DNA of 64,000 bases, taken from positions 95,433 through 159,432 of the forward strand of contig CAYFQB010000016.1 in assembly GCA_964345225.1 (NCBI GenBank). Reading direction: 5' to 3'. Both the position numbers and the translations under genes were made by a program. The stretch comes from CAYFQB01 sp964345225. GTDB taxonomy: Bacteria; Nitrospirota; Thermodesulfovibrionia; Thermodesulfovibrionales; UBA6898. The notes under the pieces were generated by a model. It was not told the DNA's origin. It made no database searches and worked only from the letters and a program-made list of their open reading frames with translations. Positions 63,303 through 64,000 of this stretch are shown here, in pieces. Positions within the stretch are counted from its first letter, which is position 1; every line of letters begins with the position of its first letter.

Positions 63303-64000
63303 TCATTGGATATTTACCTCCACGCTGTCATAATACATTTGGCTCATATCAACCGATCCGTTCATAATCATATCAACACCGAAATAGAAGGTGTACAACC
63401 CAACAGGTAACCCAGACATATTCAATACCTCATAAGGACTCAGGTCAGATAATGGTCCCTGGTACGTGACAGACTGACCTGGTCTCCAGCCAGAAGACAG
63501 GTTATAATAATACCAACCCATAGGTGTATCGGCTACTACCCACCAGTCAGCATTTTTGTTAATACTACTACCTGGATTAAGGCTTACCGTAATTGAAAGT
63601 ATATCACTGCTTGAAATTACAATCGGTTCATCTGAGCCATTGGCTTTAATATCAGTTAGTAATGGAGCAAAGATAAAAGACCTCATTATATCAAGCCCCT
63701 GAGGAGTGCCACCAGGTAAAGACATCTCAATGTTTCCAACTTCGTCATAAAGACCTGAAAAGATATCGTATTTTATGCTCGTCCAATTCATGGTAAAAAA
63801 GTTCCATAAGATATCGCCATTAGCAAACAGAATCACCTGCATCTGTAAAGGTTTTCCAGTAAAATCAAATTTATTATCATAAATAATACCTGATAAAGTT
63901 ATTACTACTCTGTTTAAATCACCGTTTATCAGTGTACCGGTGACAAGATCATCATTTGCCAGAAATATCGAATCAATATTTAATATGTGATTTCCATTAA
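63303..64000 (-). CDS. Secreted-type hypothetical protein, 5' end beyond the window
   Basis: The minus-strand frame stays open from the stop at 63303 to the window edge, so the gene is partial and its start is missing; the ATG at 63842 is internal. The visible 232 residues are rich in beta strands (TGTLINGDLNR, GSIDMSQMYYDSVEVNIQ-like end, WWVVADTPMGWYYYNL) and polar, with no membrane helix in view. I do not recognise a family. Likely an exported or cell-surface protein. Confidence 0.7.
   Translation of the reverse strand, partial: NGNHILNIDSIFLANDDLVTGTLINGDLNRVVITLSGIIYDNKFDFTGKPLQMQVILFANGDILWNFFTMNWTSIKYDIFSGLYDEVGNIEMSLPGGTPQGLDIMRSFIFAPLLTDIKANGSDEPIVISSSDILSITVSLNPGSSINKNADWWVVADTPMGWYYYNLSSGWRPGQSVTYQGPLSDLSPYEVLNMSGLPVGLYTFYFGVDMIMNGSVDMSQMYYDSVEVNIQ

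Noticed and set aside
1..64000. tRNA or rRNA genes
   Set aside because: No cloverleaf arms or rRNA signatures were seen by eye in any gap; a covariance-model search would be decisive.

Overview
The window is an AT-rich chromosomal segment from a Gram-negative bacterium. BamA- and TamB-type outer-membrane biogenesis genes, an Slp-type lipoprotein and several two-component/sigma-54 regulators support this. An orphan hypC, two TauE/SafE sulfur-anion exporters, many universal stress proteins and a style of short TTACT/CAGTAGG-type intergenic repeats fit an anaerobic or sulfur-cycling lineage. Nitrospirota (Thermodesulfovibrionia-like) is my best guess, but it is inference, because no rRNA or tRNA is visible. 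About fifty genes are supported and most run leftwards.

Layout. (1) 1-10.4 kb, housekeeping: a double PilZ protein, an alpha/beta hydrolase, a THEP1-type NTPase, an M28 peptidase with no canonical start codon, folP, ftsH, and a cell-wall/RNA cluster (amidase, GerMN protein, murI, rph), then a DUF72 protein. A long inverted repeat (65-225 and 10567-10740) brackets this block. (2) 10.8-16.5 kb: an AddB/AddA helicase-nuclease pair. (3) 16.5-21.4 kb: an H-NOX heme sensor, trpE/pabB, pyrF, dcd, hypC and a receiver-PilZ protein. (4) 21.4-31.3 kb: envelope biogenesis and nitrogen signalling, read glnD, tamB, a seven-POTRA bamA, then a SurA-like protein whose signal peptide is encoded by a tandem repeat.

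(5) 31.8-59.7 kb is the most unusual part, a stress, transport and signalling island. It holds a Usp, a TauE exporter with a small membrane partner, a histidine kinase/sigma-54 regulator pair, and a Lon protease that lacks its N-terminal substrate domain and carries a receiver domain inserted just before its Walker A motif. That receiver is about 63% identical by hand count to the one in the neighbouring sigma-54 regulator, suggesting one kinase feeds both transcription and proteolysis. A palindrome, GTTGCAA-N-TTGCAAC, occurs upstream of several of these genes and in one case precedes a plausible -24/-12 promoter. Next come a small protein paralogous to the N-terminus of a Usp-like protein, a Cache-PAS kinase, a receiver-only regulator, and a seven-gene leftward operon (gntR, CBS, SLC13 transporter, LCIB-type carbonic anhydrase, ArsB/NhaD-type permease, tandem Usp, and a PEP-synthase-like phosphotransferase without the usual PEP barrel). 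A further Usp, a second TauE/partner pair, an HTH-pseudoreceiver protein and a PAS kinase/sigma-54 regulator pair follow.

(6) 59.7-64 kb: TrkH/TrkA potassium uptake, an Slp-like lipoprotein and a 5'-truncated gene running off the right edge. Intergenic DNA carries several small repeat families: TTACT/CAGTAGG minisatellites, a roughly 48-bp stem-loop beginning TTTACCCCGTT, and a 230-bp element with related inverted ends.
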